From: Flagellimonas allohymeniacidonis
GTDB lineage: Bacteria > Bacteroidota > Bacteroidia > Flavobacteriales > Flavobacteriaceae
Reading direction: 5' to 3'
Assembly (NCBI RefSeq): GCF_004296335.1
Contig: NZ_SGIU01000002.1
Coordinates: 1,067,882-1,131,881, forward strand
DNA length: 64,000 nt
Made by a program: the position numbers and the translations under genes. Of this stretch, positions 24,175 through 33,299 are shown piece by piece; positions within the stretch are counted from its first letter, which is position 1; each line of letters begins with the position of its first letter. The notes under the pieces are model-generated. The model ran no database searches. It saw only the letters and a list, made by a program, of their open reading frames with translations, and was not told where the DNA came from.

Positions 24175-25263
24175 ATGAATTATAAGACAATTGAATTTTT
24201 ATTACTTCAATTAGAGGAGTCATTTTCTAAAAGTAGGTCTAACATCTATTCAGAGGTTAAGAAAGAACAGCATTTTCGAGAACTTTATCAGCTCTTCAAA
24301 AGTATTAGGGATAGTGAATACCGGCGTTTAAGAGGTAATGAATTATATGTTCATTTCAATATTTTAACATACATATTTAAGGGATTAGAGTATTTAGACA
24401 ATAGCACTCTTAATGTAATCCCATATGAAATTGTTTCTTGTCTTGAAAAAGCACTTAGCGATTGGATAAGAAGAGAAGACTTTATTGTCGTAACCTCTCT
24501 ATCAAACAGAAATCTAGATTTTTACTTCGAGTCTGGCTACAGTGAAGAATATTTTCAAGGACTTAACAAATATGTTTCTAAGTTTTATGGCACCACTATT
24601 ACCCATAGGCTAATTAGAATAGGCTTACCTAAAGTACTAGCAAGAGACTATTTGTCTTGTGTAGCGTTATACCATGAATTGGGTCATTTTGTCGACAATG
24701 AATTAAATATTAGTAAAAAGCTACTACTTGAAACATATAAAACAGATAATCCAAGAAAAAGTCCATCAACTTTTATGTACTACTCTCATAGAACAGAATA
24801 CTTTGCAGATCTATTTGCTGCACAATACATAAATGATGCGTCAGATTCATTTCTTAACTATATTGCATATGATGAGCCGGACTCACAAACTCATCCAGCT
24901 ACGGCAAAAAGGACAAAGGTTGTACAAGAATTTCTTTCTAACCAGTACTGTATGGAGAAAAATGATTTTAATAAAGTCCTAAAGGCATCCGGCTCACCAC
25001 AGTTGAGTCTAAGACATAATAGTATCGATGTCAGTAATTCAGATTTTATTGATTTAGTACCTCAGAATCTTGAAAATGACGGTCAACTGCATTACATATT
25101 TAAGCTAGGCTGGGATATTTGGAAAGAATCAGATGATAATTTCTTGAAGGATTTTAAGTCAAGACAGAAACACCAAATAATTAACAACCTTATTGAGAAG
25201 TCCATTTCCAATTACACCATTAGCGCTCAATGGAAAAAACTTAACGATGGGACCATTCAGTAG
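24175..25263 (+). CDS. HExxH zinc metallopeptidase-like protein
   Basis: The 362-aa soluble protein contains ALYHELGHFVDNEL (HELGH at residues 167-171) and, 37 residues on, HRTEYFADLFAAQYI, where E208 can be the third zinc ligand as in gluzincins. A later SQTHPATAKRT resembles the HP-x-x-x-R element of M48-like peptidases. No transmembrane segment or signal peptide is seen. The N-terminal 150 residues are helical and unknown. Its last 17 nt overlap the dCTP-deaminase-like gene, so the two are translationally coupled. The substrate is unknown; local context suggests regulation of the partner enzyme or response to infection. Confidence 0.78.
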   Translation: MNYKTIEFLLLQLEESFSKSRSNIYSEVKKEQHFRELYQLFKSIRDSEYRRLRGNELYVHFNILTYIFKGLEYLDNSTLNVIPYEIVSCLEKALSDWIRREDFIVVTSLSNRNLDFYFESGYSEEYFQGLNKYVSKFYGTTITHRLIRIGLPKVLARDYLSCVALYHELGHFVDNELNISKKLLLETYKTDNPRKSPSTFMYYSHRTEYFADLFAAQYINDASDSFLNYIAYDEPDSQTHPATAKRTKVVQEFLSNQYCMEKNDFNKVLKASGSPQLSLRHNSIDVSNSDFIDLVPQNLENDGQLHYIFKLGWDIWKESDDNFLKDFKSRQKHQIINNLIEKSISNYTISAQWKKLNDGTIQ

Positions 25264-25870
25264 AAAAAGAAGGAGTGGAACAATCTTAAAGAAGGAAATT
25301 CTTAATCTTATTGAGAAGAAAAAGTTAGTGGTGACGCCACTTTTGGATAAAAACCAAATAGGTGAAATGACCATGGACTTAAGGGTCGGCACTGATTTTT
25401 TATCATTACATCAAGGACGGGAGGCTTATATTGACTCCACAACAGATGAAATTAATAGGAGGCCAATAAAAAGCCATTTTACCGAGACAAGAAGGAAACT
25501 GGGGGAAACTTTTCTATTACACCCCTCACAAACGATTCTTTTTTCAACTTTGGAATACATAAAACTACCCGCAAATATTTTTGCTGTTTTGTCCATGCGT
25601 AGTTCATATAGCAGGCTAGGGTTAACTGTATCAACAATATTTCAACCAGGTTATTGTGGTTGTTTTTCGATTGAAGTTGTCAACACAGGCAATACCGCTA
25701 TTAAAATAATGTCTGGCGCAAGAATTGTTCAGGCAAGATTCGTGAGATTGAAAAACACTTCTGATTATTTTAGTTCAAATAGAAAATATACTTGTCAAGT
25801 AAGGCCAGTTCCATCAAAGGCAAATGAAGATGAAGAACTGATTAAATTAAAGGGGTTACTCGAGAATTAG
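25247..25870 (+). CDS. dCTP deaminase / dUTPase-family protein
   Basis: The 207-aa protein carries the trimeric dUTPase-like fold of dCTP deaminases: MTMDLRVGTDFLSL, FLLHPSQTILFSTLEYIKLP, SMRSSYSRLGL (substrate Ser/Arg) and FQPGYCGCFSIEVVNTGN, where Glu matches the catalytic Glu of Dcd. Housekeeping Dcd makes dUTP for thymidylate synthesis. Stand-alone relatives in defence loci destroy dCTP during phage infection. I chose the ATG at 25247, which overlaps the protease gene by 17 nt; an earlier frame start at 25193 adds unlike residues. Clustering with protease and XRE genes favours a defence role over housekeeping, by inference. Confidence 0.82.
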   Translation: MGPFSRKRRSGTILKKEILNLIEKKKLVVTPLLDKNQIGEMTMDLRVGTDFLSLHQGREAYIDSTTDEINRRPIKSHFTETRRKLGETFLLHPSQTILFSTLEYIKLPANIFAVLSMRSSYSRLGLTVSTIFQPGYCGCFSIEVVNTGNTAIKIMSGARIVQARFVRLKNTSDYFSSNRKYTCQVRPVPSKANEDEELIKLKGLLEN

Positions 25871-25963
25871 GGCCCTGAGATAACTATTTGAAGTCCTTGT
25901 TTGTTTTACTGATGAACTGACCCTGCTACCGCTACTCTTTAACCAACGGTTTAATACGCTTCA

Positions 25964-26383
25964 CTACCCAAACCTCACCCCAATCAATTTTTTATACTCA
26001 TGCCGAATGCCAACGGTAAGTGCGCTGTCTGGCGCATCAATGTTAAAATTCAAGGTGAATATTTGGGCGTCGGGGTCAATTGCTAAATGGCCATGGGACA
26101 AGGGCCGAGGCAAGCATAGCATTTCACTCCTGTAAAACGCTGGGTTTTTGGGTATGGGGAATTTGAAAGAAAATGTAAACACCAAATGGTCCACCACCTT
26201 TACTCTGCCAAAGGAGGCATCAGTAAGTTTTTCAACGACCAACCTTCGGTTGGCCCTGAGGGCTCTATTGAGCAGCTTTCCCTCGTGGAAGCTCAAAATC
26301 TCTTGTGTAATAAAATAAAGTTCGACGGTCTTGTGGGTGCTTTGGTGCAAAAAGTCGGTGATTTCCCCTAATATATTGGACAT
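25964..26383 (-). CDS. hypothetical protein, 139 aa
   Basis: I do not recognise this protein. The reading frame is open with plausible composition, mixed alpha/beta, without signal peptide or membrane helix (EKLTDASFGRVKVVDHLVFTF, ALTVGIRHEYKKLIGVRF at the C-terminus). It lies alone between the dCTP-deaminase-like gene, which converges on it, and a small XRE gene that diverges from it. It could be an element of the accessory zone with no link to its neighbours. Confidence 0.55.
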   Translation of the reverse strand: MSNILGEITDFLHQSTHKTVELYFITQEILSFHEGKLLNRALRANRRLVVEKLTDASFGRVKVVDHLVFTFSFKFPIPKNPAFYRSEMLCLPRPLSHGHLAIDPDAQIFTLNFNIDAPDSALTVGIRHEYKKLIGVRFG

Positions 26384-26506
26384 GGCATGTTGGATTTTCC
26401 AATTTAGTAGGGCTATGCTGCGTGTTCAACCACAAAAATATCGAAATCATCTCAATTAACACATATATGTGGTAAAAGAATTAGTGGTCATGGTGGAAAT
26501 TGGGAC

Positions 26507-26743
26507 ATGCGAAGAAAATACACGGAAGAAGATTTACAATTTTTGAAAAAGTTTGGTGAACATCTTCTCAATCTACGCGAAAAGGCGAGACTTTCCCAAG
26601 CGGCATTGGAAACAGATGCAAAAATGTCCAAAAACCAAATTGGAAGAATTGAAAGGGGAGAAATAAGTACGTCAATCACAAACCTCAACCTGATTGCAAA
26701 TGCATTAGGCATGGAACTTAAAGACCTCTTTGATTTTTCTTAA
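26507..26743 (+). CDS. small XRE-family transcriptional regulator
   Basis: The 78-aa protein is essentially one helix-turn-helix domain of the XRE type (GEHLLNLREKARLSQAALE, DAKMSKNQIGRIERGEISTS, NLNLIANALGMELKDLFDF). It has no extra sensor domain. Such solitary regulators are common in Flavobacteriaceae. The target is unknown; the divergent 139-aa hypothetical gene is one possibility. The 186-nt stretch downstream, before the PAS kinase, shows only a short CGTAGTATTAG match to the dispersed repeat. Confidence 0.85.
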   Translation: MRRKYTEEDLQFLKKFGEHLLNLREKARLSQAALETDAKMSKNQIGRIERGEISTSITNLNLIANALGMELKDLFDFS

Positions 26744-26989
26744 AGAGAGACCTTCCTTATCGTCATTTCGTAGTATTAGGTAGGAGTTGCAATGGTGAAC
26801 CATGACTTCATCGATTTCTCTCTTCACTTTTTCCTTAGAAATTTCATAGGTAGTTCCCTATTGTCCGAAATATTTTTACTTAGGCTCCATACAATTTGAA
26901 CTTTTGAATAGGGCCACTCGGGATAATCGATGACAAATAATATTAAGAAAATTCTTACGTTATCTTTATTCAAACCTTTGACCCAATCC

Positions 26990-28804
26990 ATGAAAACCAA
27001 AATACATTCGAGTACCGAGATAAAGGATTTACCCTTTCCTGTGGCCTTTGTCGACAAGCGGTTTGAAATAAAGCAGTATTCCGATGTGTTTCATGATTAC
27101 TTCGATTTTAAAGTAACCGATACGCTTCCTAAATACCTTCAAGGGCTGATTGGCGAGTTGCCCAAATCTTTTCTAGCATTAAAGAAGAGAAAATCATCTC
27201 AAAAAATACCCCTAAGTGAGTTTATCTCTTATGTTTCTCGAAAAGGGGAATTGAGATGGCATAAACTGACTTTGTATGAGTGCAAGTCAGGAAAAGGGTA
27301 CTACCTCTACTTTGAAGACGTTACAAAAAAGAAAATTGCTTTTGACCTTTCCCTTCAAGCGGAACACACCGCCAAAATTGGGAGCTGGGAAGTAGATTTG
27401 GTCAACAATCAGATTTATTGGTCGGATATGACCAAGGAAATACACGAAGTCTCTGAAGACTTTGTGCCTGACTTGGAAGGTGGAATCAACTTTTATAAGA
27501 AGGGAGAACATCGCGACCGAATTGTGGAACTGGTTTCCAATGCTATAGAAAATGGAGTGTCATTTGATGAAGAGTTTATCATCGTAACGGCAAAGGGGAA
27601 TGAGAAATGGGTACGGTCCATTTGCAGTGTAGAGATGGTAAATGGAAAAGCTACCCGGATATTTGGTGTTTTTCAGGACATTGACAAAGCCAAAAGCGAA
27701 AGTCTAAAATATCAGGTACTGACCGACCGTATGCGTGTCGCGGTTCAAAGTTCGAATATTGGTATTTGGGATTATGACATTGTGAACAATGTACTGGTAT
27801 GGGATGACAATATGTATGAGCTATACCAAGTTAAAAAAGAGAACTTCTCAGGAGAAGTTGAGGCTTGGGAAAGTACTATTCATCCAGATGACAGAGAAAA
27901 AAGCCTTAAGGCCGTTCAAGAAGCGGTAGAAGGCAAAAAAGAATTCAACACTGAATTTAGAATCAAGACCGCCGACGGTTCGGTTCGTTATATCCACGGT
28001 CTGGGAAAAGTATTTCGAAACCAGAAAGGGGAAGCTATTCGAATGGTTGGTGCGAACACAGATGTTTCCCGTATCAAAAAGGCGGATAGTAGGTTAAGGC
28101 AATTGTTGAACACCACGGAAAAACAAAACCAAAGCCTGTTGAACTTCGCTCATATCGTTTCGCATAACTTAAGGTCAAATTCAAGTAATCTTTCCATGCT
28201 TACCGGTATGTTGCTGGAAAACACAGAGCCTAAAAAACAACAACGTTTTTTGGAGATGATTCGTTTGTCCTCCGAGCGTTTGGATGAAACCGTGGTTCAG
28301 CTGAACGAAGTCATTAAAATTCAAACCGACCATAACCTTAACTACCAATGGGTACCGGTAAAACAAACGTTGACCAAGGTCTTGGAAAGTATCAATGCCC
28401 ATATTGAAGAAATCGATCCTAAAATCAATATTCAAATTCCCGATGAGCTAAAGGTATACGGCGTAAAGGCCTACATCGGCAGTATTTTTCTGAATTTATT
28501 GACGAATAGTCTAAAGTATCGAAAACAGGAAATGAAACTTCAGATTGATATAGAATCTAAAGAAAACGAGGAAAACACAGTAATTTCCTTTAAAGACAAC
28601 GGAAGGGGAATCGATTTAAAAAGACATGGGGATAAGCTCTTTGGAATGTACAAAACCTTTCATGGAAACAAAGATGCCAAAGGCGTTGGCCTTTTCATCT
28701 CAAAAAATCAAATGGACACGATGAATGCAGAGATTGAAGTAGAAAGCGAGGTAGATAAAGGTGCCGCTTTCCACCTGTATTTTTCAAACAAAAAGAAGAA
28801 CTAA
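26990..28804 (+). CDS. cytoplasmic PAS-domain sensor histidine kinase
   Basis: The 604-aa protein has no membrane segment. A divergent PAS-like N-terminus is followed by two PAS/PAC units (KIGSWEVDLVNNQIYWSD and NIGIWDYDIVNNVLVWDD with PAC segments), then the phosphoacceptor box FAHIVSHNLRSNSSNLS and an ATPase domain with NSLKYRK, DNGRGIDL and GVGLFISK motifs. The ATG at 26990 begins a family-like sequence; an upstream ATG at 26930 would add 20 residues. The response regulator gene follows with no gap, so they form a pair. The signal is unknown, perhaps a small ligand or redox state bound by PAS. Confidence 0.88.
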   Translation: MKTKIHSSTEIKDLPFPVAFVDKRFEIKQYSDVFHDYFDFKVTDTLPKYLQGLIGELPKSFLALKKRKSSQKIPLSEFISYVSRKGELRWHKLTLYECKSGKGYYLYFEDVTKKKIAFDLSLQAEHTAKIGSWEVDLVNNQIYWSDMTKEIHEVSEDFVPDLEGGINFYKKGEHRDRIVELVSNAIENGVSFDEEFIIVTAKGNEKWVRSICSVEMVNGKATRIFGVFQDIDKAKSESLKYQVLTDRMRVAVQSSNIGIWDYDIVNNVLVWDDNMYELYQVKKENFSGEVEAWESTIHPDDREKSLKAVQEAVEGKKEFNTEFRIKTADGSVRYIHGLGKVFRNQKGEAIRMVGANTDVSRIKKADSRLRQLLNTTEKQNQSLLNFAHIVSHNLRSNSSNLSMLTGMLLENTEPKKQQRFLEMIRLSSERLDETVVQLNEVIKIQTDHNLNYQWVPVKQTLTKVLESINAHIEEIDPKINIQIPDELKVYGVKAYIGSIFLNLLTNSLKYRKQEMKLQIDIESKENEENTVISFKDNGRGIDLKRHGDKLFGMYKTFHGNKDAKGVGLFISKNQMDTMNAEIEVESEVDKGAAFHLYFSNKKKN

Positions 28805-29203
28805 GTGAAAGCAAAAAAGGTATTTCTGGTCGATGACGATTTTATTTTTAGGGAAGCAGCCGAAGTTCTCATAAAAAGTTCAGGCCTTACAGAGGAGGTA
28901 CATCACTTTGAAAATGGCCTGGAAGCCTATGACACTTTGATACCCCTTGCTGACTCCCCAAACCAACTGCCGGACATAATGTTACTCGATATTAATATGC
29001 CGGTAATGAATGGCTGGGAACTTTTGGAAGAATTGAAACGAGCTCAAAGCGTTCTTCGCGACGAGGTCCAGATACATATATTAACCTCTTCCATTGCTCC
29101 AGAAGACTTGAATCTATCCAAGGAATACGAATTTATCAACGGCTATATCACAAAACCGTTGACCAAGGCAGATTTGGACAAACTTGCCCAAGGATTATCC
29201 TGA
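28805..29203 (+). CDS. single-domain response regulator
   Basis: The 132-aa protein is a receiver domain with no output domain. It shows the acidic pair in VFLVDDDFIF, the phosphoacceptor Asp in MLLDINMPVMNGWELL, and the Lys in YITKPLT. The start is GTG, immediately after the TAA of the kinase gene, so translation is coupled. CheY-like regulators next to cytoplasmic PAS kinases are frequent in this phylum and act by protein-protein contact. Confidence 0.92.
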   Translation: MKAKKVFLVDDDFIFREAAEVLIKSSGLTEEVHHFENGLEAYDTLIPLADSPNQLPDIMLLDINMPVMNGWELLEELKRAQSVLRDEVQIHILTSSIAPEDLNLSKEYEFINGYITKPLTKADLDKLAQGLS

Positions 29204-29244
29204 TTCCCAAAAGATCAACAAAATTACCTGAATCAAGCCAAGAC

Positions 29245-30327
29245 TTAAAGACCATACGAGGCTAATAAGCCTGACCAAGAATCCTGCTGGATTTGAAAGA
29301 TAATTTCTTGGTTGAGATCATCAAAAAATTCATGCTCTTTGGGCATCATAAAGCTTCGGTAGCCCTCTTCAAAACTTAAAGGTAACAGCTGAACATTTTC
29401 GTTGAGCTGTAAGTATTGAATGAGATGGTCCATGGCAGTACGGTCATAGACCAAAGCATTGACTTCTTTTTTGGAAAGTGCCAAAAGCGCCTCGTGTGGA
29501 CTTCTAAACAGCCTAGTGTTTCGGAAACCATTCTGCTCCAAAAAGTCTGCACCTGAACTGGCTCCAACAACACCTACAGATGCGACGGTCTTTAGTTGTT
29601 CGAGACTACTAATTTCTCCCTCCAGACTATTTACAGTCAAAGTGGAGGCGATAGTAGCTGTGAAGCTTGAGATGATAATTACCGCGGTGAACATCCAAAT
29701 AATGGCAATGGTTTTTCCCAAATTGGTTTTGGGTGCTTTGTCACCATAACCAACCGTGGTCATGGTCACCGCTGCCCACCAAAGCCCATCGAATAGGCCT
29801 AGTATTCCAGGTCGAAATTGGTATCTGTTTGACCGTCGCTCCACAAACCAAAGGATGGTTCCGAAAGAGAGTAAAATTAGAAGCAGCAAAAGCACAACAT
29901 TAAGAAAGTCACGAGAAAAGAAATTATTGATAAAGATTTGAAATTGACTTTGGCTCAAAGAAGTAATGGCCACTCCAAGGCTCGAAATATGAAAAGGTTG
30001 GCTTACCTCAAATTTTTGCATACGATCTGCATTGTTTTCCAAGGGGTTTATCGCTAAATCAATATCCTTGTAGTCCAGAGCACGAACAACACCGATAGCA
30101 TCACTGTAAGGCACATACTTAAAGGGAACATTCATTTTTAGGGCGATGCCTTCCCAAAGATCAATGGAAAGGCCAGAATAGTCCGCCTCCTTTCCCTTCA
30201 TGATAAAGGGGGCTTGCTCAAAAACTCCAATGCGCAGCGTATCTATTTTTTCCTGTGGATAGACACCTGACACAAAAAAAATATAGAGGCAGGTAAAACA
30301 GAGTATTTTGAATAAGCTACCCTTCAT
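29245..30327 (-). CDS. GluR0-like ligand-gated potassium channel
   Basis: The 360-aa protein has a signal peptide and a split periplasmic solute-binding domain (residues about 30-125 and 235-355) around a two-helix pore. TM1 is about 140-160, the pore loop carries the K+ selectivity filter TVGYGD (191-196), and TM2 is about 204-227. This is the architecture of prokaryotic ionotropic glutamate receptors. The ligand, probably an amino acid, is not predictable. The start overlaps the end of the upstream propeller sensor gene by 11 nt, so both are expressed together. Confidence 0.88.
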   Translation of the reverse strand: MKGSLFKILCFTCLYIFFVSGVYPQEKIDTLRIGVFEQAPFIMKGKEADYSGLSIDLWEGIALKMNVPFKYVPYSDAIGVVRALDYKDIDLAINPLENNADRMQKFEVSQPFHISSLGVAITSLSQSQFQIFINNFFSRDFLNVVLLLLLILLSFGTILWFVERRSNRYQFRPGILGLFDGLWWAAVTMTTVGYGDKAPKTNLGKTIAIIWMFTAVIIISSFTATIASTLTVNSLEGEISSLEQLKTVASVGVVGASSGADFLEQNGFRNTRLFRSPHEALLALSKKEVNALVYDRTAMDHLIQYLQLNENVQLLPLSFEEGYRSFMMPKEHEFFDDLNQEIIFQIQQDSWSGLLASYGL

Positions 30328-33235
30328 TTTTCATCGATTTAGATTCCATGAGACCTAAGAAATTGGTCAATATTTGAATAAGGGATAGATCTCTTTGGGA
30401 GAACCGCTTTTCTTCAATCCCATATAGGCAAAATACGGCAGGGGATTCATCAAGTTGAAAAGGAACCAACAAATGCGAAGAAAAAGGGCTATCGGGCACA
30501 TCGGCAATGTGATTCATGGCCTGTTTCTTAAAATCATCCACGATCAAGGGCTTATTCGTTGCCAGGACGTAGCTTGGAAGGTTCTCTTTTTCATTGAATT
30601 CTATCTTTCTTCTAATATGCTCAGACTTATTTCGATGGAATCCTTGATATTTGATTTCCCGGCCACTTACCTGGGCAATTTCAAAGGCGTCAATCCCAGT
30701 GGGAAGCTCTACCAACTTTTTAAGGCCCGTCAATACTTCTGGCCACGATTTTGATTTTAGAAGTGAATTAAGAAGTCGGTTCAATAAATAAATGTTCGCC
30801 CCTGTACTTTTAAGTGCTTCTTTTTGATGTTTTAGATCACTGTCTTTTTTCGCCAATTGCTTCTCCTTTTTTGCCAAAGCTGTTTGCTCTTTGAGCAAAA
30901 GACTTCTTAGGCTGCGGGTCTTGAAACGTTCCCACTGCCTTGCTATGCCCCATAGGAGCAATAAGGTAAAAGCAGAGAGCATCAAGATACCCCACCAGGT
31001 TGCATACCAAACCGGTTTTACAACTAGGGTAAGCTTTTTTACTTCACTCCAGATATGACCTCCCAGCTGTTGACCTCTCAGATACAGCTGATAACGGCCC
31101 TTTTTAAGTCCATCCAAACGGATGAAGGTATCATCGACCAGATTGGACCAGGGCACATAGTCAAGACTTTCATTCGAAAGCGCATCATCAATAATTTTAT
31201 ATTGGTAGACGACTTCGTTGCCTGGAAAAGCTATGGTGTTGAGGTGGATTTTTACGGAAGACCTTTCGTTGACATTGAAATTGGAAGCGGTCTCAATTTC
31301 CTTTTCATTCACTTCAATAGATTTAATAAGGGGAGCGTTGGTCTGTAAAGGTCTGGCATTGGCCTTTGAAGAATAAACGGCGCCCTCAGCGGTTCCAAAC
31401 CAGAGTAGGTTTTCCGGGTCGATCCTTAAATTTCTATAGGTAGAAACCTTGGAAGGGGTGCCGCTTCTTTCATCAAATTGGATGAATTCCCCGTTTTTTT
31501 CATAAAACAGAAGTCCGTTGGTATCGGTAGCCAACCAAAGGCTCCCATCTTCTGTGGTAACCACAGACCTAATTTCATTACGCGTATATGGCCCCAAATG
31601 AACGCGACTTATTGCCTCGGTATCGTATTTGAGCAAACCATCTGTGGTTGCAAGCCAAACAACACCTTGGTGGTCGATTGTAAGGTCGTGTACCTCGAAA
31701 TTGCTCCCGACCTCAAAACTGAAGGGAAGACTTTTATCTTCGAAAACATCATTTTCCCTGTTGTACTTGAATAGGTATGAAGTTTGACCAATGCCAGCTG
31801 CATAGATTTCTGAACGCCCGCCTTCACGAATTACAAGAATTCGGGTACGTAATCCCTTTTCTTCTCCATAGGTCACAACACCCCCATCCTTGGTAACTTT
31901 GGCTACTCCTAAAATAGGTTTATCCAAAGGAGCCTGACAGAACCAGTTGTCCCCTACATGATCGGCCGACATAAAAAATATGCCCCCGCCCCTTTGGGTC
32001 AAATCAATGGTTTGTTTTTCTGAATTGTCCTGATAGCAGTGAATAATTCCATCAACAGTTCCATACCAGATAAAGTTATTGAACGCGCTTATGGAAGACA
32101 CACGAGATGGCTCGGCTTTTTTGTCAAAATCAAAGGCCCCATCATTTTTTTTAAGTTGGAACAAGCTCCCCATGGCAATTAAAACCTTGGCATTGGCTTG
32201 GGTGTTGATGTTTAAAACATTGTCGTGTGGCAGACCGGAAACGCTTTGAAAAAAGGGAGACTGTAAAATGCCAAAACCTTGAGAGGTACTCACCCAAATA
32301 TCCCCTCCTTTCCTTAATTGGCTATGTGAAAAAAAGAGATGATCTATTGATGAGAATGGCAATTCCTCCACTCGATGTGGGTCGTTCGACCCAAAAACCT
32401 TTTTTAGAACAGTATTTTCTTCATCCAAGGCATAAAGACCGTCAGTACTTCCCAAAAAACAATTCCCCGCAAGGTCTTTTGAAACCCAGTTGAATTCAAG
32501 ATTTCCTGAATCTATAATCTTTGAGCGAGTGATTTGCTTAGTCGAATTCAAAGAAAAAGAGTGTACTTGATCACCAACCACGACAAAATCTGATTCTTCC
32601 ACCGAGAAATGGGTCGCTTTACTATGGGAACCAAAACTTATGAACTGCTTTTTGGTTTCATCAAAATAAAAAAGGCCCTCGTTGGGAACCAAGGTCCAAA
32701 CCGTGTTGAATTTATCCTCTTCAAAAGATATTTTTTCGGTCTTGGCTTGGTCTGATAAAACAAATCTTTTGTGCAACCTTCCCGATTCGTTCAAACAAAA
32801 AACAGAACCATCCAGTTGACCAACCCAAATGCGATTTTGTGAATCTTTAAACAGAACCTCAGGATATCCCATTAGGTTAACACCCTCATTCGCTTCAACC
32901 CAGCTTGAAATTTTGGGAGAAGAACCTTGATAGCTTAATTTGAAAATTCCGGAATCGTTGGAAAAGAGCAAGGTATCCTTATGTATAGGTAGTATGGATT
33001 TGATATTTCGGCTTTTGAGGGTAAGGTTAAAGTCCTCAAATTGTGTACCATCGAACCGAAAAAGACCTTGGTCTGAAGCTATCCAGATATACCCTAAACC
33101 ATCTTGATTTACTTGGGCTACTTTCTGAAAGGGGAAATCTGGCTGATTAAAATAGGTGTATCGAAAATTCTGTGCTGTACAAAGGGATACGCCCAACAAG
33201 AAATAAATCAAGATATGGACGGTGGTTTTTTTCAT
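30317..33235 (-). CDS. two-component-type propeller sensor without kinase, ending in a GAF-like domain
   Basis: The 972-aa protein has a signal peptide, a periplasmic double beta-propeller of Reg_prop repeats (GYIWIASDQGLFRFDG, GVVWLATTDGLLKYD, GSLWLATDTNGLLFYE) and a Y_Y_Y-type domain (about 640-725). One transmembrane helix follows (YATWWGILMLSAFTLLLLWG), then a coiled coil and a C-terminal GAF-like domain. Unlike hybrid sensors of this class it has no histidine kinase, receiver or AraC domain. Output may pass through the co-encoded channel or through an unlinked partner. The C-terminus reaches a natural stop, so it is not an obvious truncation. Confidence 0.82.
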   Translation of the reverse strand: MKKTTVHILIYFLLGVSLCTAQNFRYTYFNQPDFPFQKVAQVNQDGLGYIWIASDQGLFRFDGTQFEDFNLTLKSRNIKSILPIHKDTLLFSNDSGIFKLSYQGSSPKISSWVEANEGVNLMGYPEVLFKDSQNRIWVGQLDGSVFCLNESGRLHKRFVLSDQAKTEKISFEEDKFNTVWTLVPNEGLFYFDETKKQFISFGSHSKATHFSVEESDFVVVGDQVHSFSLNSTKQITRSKIIDSGNLEFNWVSKDLAGNCFLGSTDGLYALDEENTVLKKVFGSNDPHRVEELPFSSIDHLFFSHSQLRKGGDIWVSTSQGFGILQSPFFQSVSGLPHDNVLNINTQANAKVLIAMGSLFQLKKNDGAFDFDKKAEPSRVSSISAFNNFIWYGTVDGIIHCYQDNSEKQTIDLTQRGGGIFFMSADHVGDNWFCQAPLDKPILGVAKVTKDGGVVTYGEEKGLRTRILVIREGGRSEIYAAGIGQTSYLFKYNRENDVFEDKSLPFSFEVGSNFEVHDLTIDHQGVVWLATTDGLLKYDTEAISRVHLGPYTRNEIRSVVTTEDGSLWLATDTNGLLFYEKNGEFIQFDERSGTPSKVSTYRNLRIDPENLLWFGTAEGAVYSSKANARPLQTNAPLIKSIEVNEKEIETASNFNVNERSSVKIHLNTIAFPGNEVVYQYKIIDDALSNESLDYVPWSNLVDDTFIRLDGLKKGRYQLYLRGQQLGGHIWSEVKKLTLVVKPVWYATWWGILMLSAFTLLLLWGIARQWERFKTRSLRSLLLKEQTALAKKEKQLAKKDSDLKHQKEALKSTGANIYLLNRLLNSLLKSKSWPEVLTGLKKLVELPTGIDAFEIAQVSGREIKYQGFHRNKSEHIRRKIEFNEKENLPSYVLATNKPLIVDDFKKQAMNHIADVPDSPFSSHLLVPFQLDESPAVFCLYGIEEKRFSQRDLSLIQILTNFLGLMESKSMKNEG

Positions 33236-33299
33236 AAGACTGGTTAGACTTAAATATAGAAAAAAAGAGCCAATCGGCTTAAGGCCTTAGGTTTATGGA

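Noticed and set aside
26265..26462. 65-codon minus-strand frame overlapping the 139-aa hypothetical gene
   Set aside because: It overlaps a longer more protein-like frame and has no family features.
30317..33235. Truncated hybrid histidine kinase caused by a frameshift
   Set aside because: The region downstream encodes the intact channel gene in an 11-nt overlap and no kinase motifs are found in any frame.
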